The notes under the pieces are model-generated. The model saw nothing but the letters and a program-made list of their open reading frames with translations, was not told the DNA's origin and made no database searches. Shown here in pieces: positions 5,745 through 9,662 of a DNA stretch of 9,662 nt. The stretch covers positions 1-9,662 of the forward strand of contig DASTZI010000062.1 in assembly GCA_035764385.1 (NCBI GenBank). The letters run 5' to 3'. Each line of letters starts with the position of its first letter. Position 1 is the first letter of the stretch. The position numbers were made by a program, and so were the translations under genes. Source of the DNA: Gp6-AA40 sp035764385. GTDB taxonomy: Bacteria; Acidobacteriota; Vicinamibacteria; Vicinamibacterales; UBA2999.

Positions 5745-7058
5745 GTGGTCCAATACGCGCCCATGGCGAACTGGTTCACGAGCATGAACGTCCGCGAACG
5801 ACGGACGTTCGCGGCCTGTTTCACCGGGTGGGCGCTCGACGCGATGGACGTGCAGCTGTACGCCGTCGTCATGCCGACGCTCATCGGCCTGTGGGCCATG
5901 TCGCAGGCACAGGCCGGCACGCTGGCGACCGCCGCCTTGTTGTTTTCGTCGGTCGGCGGCTGGATCGCCGGCATTCTTGCGGACCGGTACGGCCGGGTCA
6001 CGGTCCTCCGCCTGACGATTCTCTGGTTCGCGTTTTTCACGTTCCTGTCAGGGCTCACGCAATCGTACGAACAGCTGCTGCTCACGCGCAGCCTGCAGGG
6101 ACTCGGCTTCGGTGGGGAGTGGGCAGCCGGCGCCGTCCTGATGAGCGAAGTGATCGACAAGCGCATTCGCGGCCGCGCCGTCGGTACCGTTCAGGGTGGC
6201 TGGTCGGTGGGCTACGGCGGCGCGGTGCTGTTGTTCACGGTGGTCTTCAGCGTCGCGCGTCCTGAAGTCGCCTGGCGATATCTCTTCATGCTCGGCCTGA
6301 TCCCAGCGCTACTCGTGCTCTGGATTCGGCGCAACGTCGAAGAGCCGGACGTCTACACGTCGATGAAGGCGACGACGACGGAACGGACGCCGATGCAGTT
6401 CGTGGAGATCTTCGGGACCGCGCTTCGGCGACAAACGTTTCTCGCATCGTTGCTGGCGGCCGGTGGCCTTGGCGGCAACTATGTGACCCTCACGTGGCTC
6501 GCCACGTATCTGAAGACAGTACGCGGCCTGTCGGTGCTCAGTACGGGCGGATACCTCGGCATCAATATCTGCGGTTCCTTTTTCGGCTACGTCATCAGCG
6601 CGCATCTGAGCGACTGGCTCGGACGGCGGCGGACGTTCGTGCTCATGGCGTGCACGGCGGCGCTCACCGTTGCGTGCTACACCCTGCTCCCACTGAGCAA
6701 CACCGCAGTGCTGCTGCTCGGATTTCCCCTCGGCTTCTTCCAGTCCGGGATCATCGCGGGGATGGGCGCGACGTTCGCTGAGTTGTTTCCGACGCGCGTA
6801 CGCGCAACCGGGCAGGGTTTTTCCTATAACACCGGTCGAGCCGTTGGCTCGTTCGTGCCGACTCTCGTCGGCGTTGTGGCTCCCAACCTCGGCCTCGGTC
6901 CAGCGATGGGCATCTGTTCGGCGTGTTCGTACGTGCTCGTGCTGCTTGCCGTGGCCATGCTGCCGGAGACACGCGGTCGCGAACTCGAGAGCACGGTCGT
7001 GTCCGAAGGGCGTGACGCCATCGCGGCGTCCTACAGTCCGCAGCCCGTTCCCAGGTAA
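5745..7058 (+). CDS. MFS transporter (organic-acid / sialate-type H+ symporter-like)
   Basis: The product is 437 residues with about 12 hydrophobic segments, a full-size MFS carrier in the inner membrane. Motif A, GxLaDRxGR, is seen as GILADRYGRVTVLR (76-89), and its second-half counterpart as AHLSDWLGRRRTF (286-298). The first helix has ALDAMDVQLYAVVMPTLIG (30-48), with acidic residues as in aromatic-acid and sialate/lactate symporters. GLGFGGEWAAGAVLMSE (119-135) in helix 4 and PTRVRATGQGFSYNTGR (349-365) also fit that group. The substrate is likely an organic acid or acidic sugar taken up with protons, but this is not determined by sequence. The start is taken as GTG 5745 because AGGCGA lies 6 nt upstream. 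ATG 5763 is possible and would remove six residues, but it has no ribosome site. The gene sits between DUF1080 and the TonB-dependent receptor on the same strand, and all three may be co-transcribed. Confidence 0.9.
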   Translation: MVQYAPMANWFTSMNVRERRTFAACFTGWALDAMDVQLYAVVMPTLIGLWAMSQAQAGTLATAALLFSSVGGWIAGILADRYGRVTVLRLTILWFAFFTFLSGLTQSYEQLLLTRSLQGLGFGGEWAAGAVLMSEVIDKRIRGRAVGTVQGGWSVGYGGAVLLFTVVFSVARPEVAWRYLFMLGLIPALLVLWIRRNVEEPDVYTSMKATTTERTPMQFVEIFGTALRRQTFLASLLAAGGLGGNYVTLTWLATYLKTVRGLSVLSTGGYLGINICGSFFGYVISAHLSDWLGRRRTFVLMACTAALTVACYTLLPLSNTAVLLLGFPLGFFQSGIIAGMGATFAELFPTRVRATGQGFSYNTGRAVGSFVPTLVGVVAPNLGLGPAMGICSACSYVLVLLAVAMLPETRGRELESTVVSEGRDAIAASYSPQPVPR

Positions 7059-7126
7059 TTTGCGAGTTGCCGCGGCATTCGCCACAGTTGCTCCTTCCGA
7101 GCTACACAAACGCAGGGGACAAATTG

Positions 7127-9662
7127 ATGTCTTGGATGCGCAGTTTCGCGACCACCATGGCGGTTGCCATCGTTGTCATGCTGATGCCGGCAATGGCATC
7201 CGCGCAGGCGTCGCTGACCGGAGTCGTCCGCGATGCGTCCGGCGCGGTCCTGCCGGGCGTCACCGTCGAGGCCGCGAGCCCGGCGCTGATTGAAAAAGTG
7301 CGGACGACCGTCACCAACGACACCGGTCAGTACCGTATCGAGAACCTCAAGCCGGGCACCTATTCGGTGACGTTCGCGCTCGCTGGATTTTCTACGGTGA
7401 TTCGTGAAGGGATCGAGCTGCAGGGCTCGTTCTCCGCGACGATCAATGCCGACCTGCGCGTCGGCACGGTCACCGAAACGATTACCGTCAGGGGCGAATC
7501 GCCGATCGTCGACGTGCAGAACACGACGCAGCAGCGCGTCCTCAGTCACGAGGTGATCGATGTCATCCCGTCTGGTCGGAGTGACAAGACGCTTGCCACC
7601 CTCATTCCGGGCGTCTCGATCGCAGGGGCAATCAGCCAGGACGTCGGTGGGACGACGGACCAGGTGTCTTCACAGCTGACCGTGCACGGCAGCCGCGGCG
7701 TCGATCAGCGTCTGACACAGAACGGCGTGTCGCTTGGCATCACGGCCAATGGGGCCAACACGTTGATCATCGCCACGAACCTGAGTGCGTATCAGGAAGT
7801 AACGATCGACACGGGCGCTGTTTCCGCAGAACTCTCCACCGGTGGTGTGCGCGTGAACTACATCCCCAAGGATGGCGGCAATCGCCTGGCCGGCACGTTC
7901 ACTTTTGGTTTCGGCAACGGCGCGATGCAGGGCAACAATTTCTCGCCGGCGCTGAAAGCCGCCGGGCTCGGCACGCCGAGCGCGCTCAAGCGGAGCTACG
8001 ACTACAACCCGGGCGTGGGCGGTCCAATCCTGCGTGACCGCCTCTGGTTCCACGTGGCGTACAAGAAGCAGGTGAACGAAGTGTATCCGGCTGGCAGCTT
8101 TGCCAACCTGAATGCCAACAACCCGAATATCTGGACGTATGCGCCCGACCCGACGAGCCGTCCATTCAATGCGGTCGATGGGTCCGATCTGCACATGCGT
8201 GTCACCTGGCAGGTCACGTCGAAGCTGAAGTTCGGCGTCAGCGATCAGGAATCGGGGTACTGCGCCTGCACCGACGGCATCAACGCCATCACCTCGCCGG
8301 AGGCGGCCCTGTACCGCAAGAGCATCAAGCAGCACAACCTCATGGCCGACTGGTCGGCACCGCTGACGAACAAGTTGTTGATCGATGGCGCCTTCATCAA
8401 TCGCCATCAGGATCAGTTGCGGAGCGTTCCGCCGGGCCAGACCAATCCGGCGATGATTTCTGTCACCGAGCAGGCGCTCGGCAACCTTGTCTATCGAACG
8501 GTGAATGTCGGCGCCGGGGCGAGTCCCGCATTGCGCAACACCTGGTTCTCGACGATGTTCCTTCGCTCGTCCGTCTCGTATGTGACCGGCGCGCACATCA
8601 TCAAGGCCGGTTTCATGTTCGGGAACGGGAACGAGGTGAACGCGCTCGGCAATCAGCTCGCCGGTGCGCAGCCCGTGAGCTACCGCTTCAACAACGGCGT
8701 GCCCAATCAGATCACCCTCTACGCGTACCCTCTGCGGACCATCTACACGACCGATTCGGACTCCGGCGCCTATGTCCAGGACAAATGGACCATGTCACGC
8801 GTCACGGCGAGCTACGGATTGCGAGTCGATCACTTCGGCAACTCTTCTCCCGAGTCGGTTGCTGGCCCGACGACGCTGTTGCCCACGCGCAACCTCGTGT
8901 TTCCCGCGACACAGGGCGTGCGGTTCAAAGACATCACGCCGAAGTTCGGCGTCGCCTATGACGTTCGAGGCGACGGCAAGACGGCCGTGAAAGTCAGTCT
9001 GAACAAGTACGTGCAGGGCATGGGATCCGGTGATGCATTCTTCGGATCCGTCCTCAATCCAATCAATCGGGTGGGCAACGCGACAACGCGCAACTGGACC
9101 GACGCGAATCGTGACTATGTGCCGGATTGTGATTTGGCATTGCCCGCGGCCAATGGCGAATGCGGAGCGATGGCGAACGTGAACTTCGGCAAGGCGACCG
9201 GGGGCTCGGTGTACGACCCGGCGATCCTGAAGGGCTGGGGGGTGCGTGGTTACAACTGGGAGTTCTCCAGCGGTGTGCAGCAGGAGCTGCTGCCGCGCAC
9301 CTCGATCGACGTCAGCTATTTCCGCCGTTGGTACGGGAACTTCTTCACGATCGACAACCGGGCCGTCGCGCCGACTGACGTCGCCGCGTTCAGCGTCACG
9401 GCGCCGAGTACTGACTCGCGTCTCGCGTCAGCCGGGCAGACCATTGGCGGCTTCTACGATTTGAACCAGGACAGGGTCGGCCTGGTCGACAACTACGTCA
9501 CCAAGGCGTCGAACTTTGGCGACCAGAGCGAAGTGTGGTCGGGTGTCGACGTCAATGTGGCCGCGCGTATTCGCAACGGCATCTTCGTGCAGGGTGGCAC
9601 CAGCACGGGCCGGACGCACACCGACTCCTGCGCGATCCGTCAGAAGCTGCCTGAAACGGCGA
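7127..9662 (+). CDS. Oar-like TonB-dependent receptor (3' truncated by window)
   Basis: An open frame of 845 codons runs off the right edge with no stop; I spot-checked the frame at several points. The start ATG at 7127 has AGGGGA at 7114-7119, 7 nt upstream. Residues 1-26 form a signal peptide ending ASA/Q. Residues 28 to about 110 are a carboxypeptidase-regulatory-like beta-sandwich (ASLTGVVRDASGAVLPGVTV, then TNDTGQYRIENLKPGTYSV). About 112-250 is the plug, with VTETITVRGESPIVDVQ, IPSGRSDKTLATLIPGV and GGVRVNYIPKDGGN, and the outer-membrane barrel begins near 252. YVPDCDL with ECGAMANVNFG near 664-686 and SCAIRQKLPE near the window end are motifs I associate with acidobacterial receptors of this class. 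The cysteine pairs C379/C381 and C668/C679 may form disulfides in surface loops. Relatives are about 950-1100 residues, so probably 100-250 are missing. It should import a TonB-dependent substrate, likely a saccharide or other nutrient, possibly handled by the DUF1080 protein and MFS carrier upstream. Confidence 0.93.
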   Translation, partial: MSWMRSFATTMAVAIVVMLMPAMASAQASLTGVVRDASGAVLPGVTVEAASPALIEKVRTTVTNDTGQYRIENLKPGTYSVTFALAGFSTVIREGIELQGSFSATINADLRVGTVTETITVRGESPIVDVQNTTQQRVLSHEVIDVIPSGRSDKTLATLIPGVSIAGAISQDVGGTTDQVSSQLTVHGSRGVDQRLTQNGVSLGITANGANTLIIATNLSAYQEVTIDTGAVSAELSTGGVRVNYIPKDGGNRLAGTFTFGFGNGAMQGNNFSPALKAAGLGTPSALKRSYDYNPGVGGPILRDRLWFHVAYKKQVNEVYPAGSFANLNANNPNIWTYAPDPTSRPFNAVDGSDLHMRVTWQVTSKLKFGVSDQESGYCACTDGINAITSPEAALYRKSIKQHNLMADWSAPLTNKLLIDGAFINRHQDQLRSVPPGQTNPAMISVTEQALGNLVYRTVNVGAGASPALRNTWFSTMFLRSSVSYVTGAHIIKAGFMFGNGNEVNALGNQLAGAQPVSYRFNNGVPNQITLYAYPLRTIYTTDSDSGAYVQDKWTMSRVTASYGLRVDHFGNSSPESVAGPTTLLPTRNLVFPATQGVRFKDITPKFGVAYDVRGDGKTAVKVSLNKYVQGMGSGDAFFGSVLNPINRVGNATTRNWTDANRDYVPDCDLALPAANGECGAMANVNFGKATGGSVYDPAILKGWGVRGYNWEFSSGVQQELLPRTSIDVSYFRRWYGNFFTIDNRAVAPTDVAAFSVTAPSTDSRLASAGQTIGGFYDLNQDRVGLVDNYVTKASNFGDQSEVWSGVDVNVAARIRNGIFVQGGTSTGRTHTDSCAIRQKLPETA

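Noticed and set aside
6309..7109. 266-codon open frame on the minus strand
   Set aside because: It is an antisense shadow of the MFS gene with low-complexity Arg/His/Glu-rich translation and no recognisable domain.
7670..8596. 308-codon open frame on the minus strand
   Set aside because: It is a GC-rich antisense shadow of the TonB-dependent receptor, whose protein motifs are unmistakable. No ribosome site or known family.

Overview
The window is GC-rich, densely coded bacterial chromosome. It holds eight protein genes and no rRNA, tRNA, CRISPR array or transposase that I can see. The best guess for the source is Acidobacteriota, probably a Vicinamibacteria-like soil or environmental lineage. 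The reasons are an Oar-like TonB-dependent receptor with an N-terminal carboxypeptidase-regulatory domain and the C-terminal-half signatures typical of that phylum, a secreted DUF1080 (3-keto-disaccharide hydrolase fold) protein, a secreted FG-GAP propeller, and a short GGTCCGCC...GGCGGACC palindromic repeat. This taxonomic call is inference from protein style, not a search result.

Layout. Bases 1-125 hold no gene I can support. The minus strand then carries a DGPF/YCII-family small protein (126-524) and a class A FAD-dependent aromatic hydroxylase resembling 3-hydroxybenzoate 6-hydroxylase (617-1804). A 26-bp divergent gap follows, with a perfectly symmetric palindrome that supplies a TATGAT -10 hexamer on each strand, and then a plus-strand MaoC-like hotdog-fold protein (1831-2271). 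Next on the minus strand come an exported class II aldolase/adducin-fold protein (2511-3311) and, overlapping its stop codon by 4 bp (ATGA), a 75-residue two-helix membrane protein (2287-2514). A REP-like repeat/hairpin block (3335-3410) separates these from a secreted seven-bladed FG-GAP beta-propeller (3416-5011).

From 5112 to the right edge three genes run on the plus strand with short gaps: a secreted DUF1080 protein, a 12-helix MFS transporter of the organic-acid/sugar-acid symporter type, and a large TonB-dependent receptor cut off by the window end. Together they could form an outer-membrane import, periplasmic processing and inner-membrane uptake route for one substrate class, possibly a (keto-)sugar derivative or organic acid. 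The substrate cannot be read from the sequence.

Nothing here is clearly a novel defence or mobile system. The most interesting items are the mirror-symmetric, apparently leaderless divergent promoter, the exported aldolase coupled to a tiny membrane protein, the REP-like element, and the DUF1080-MFS-receptor module.
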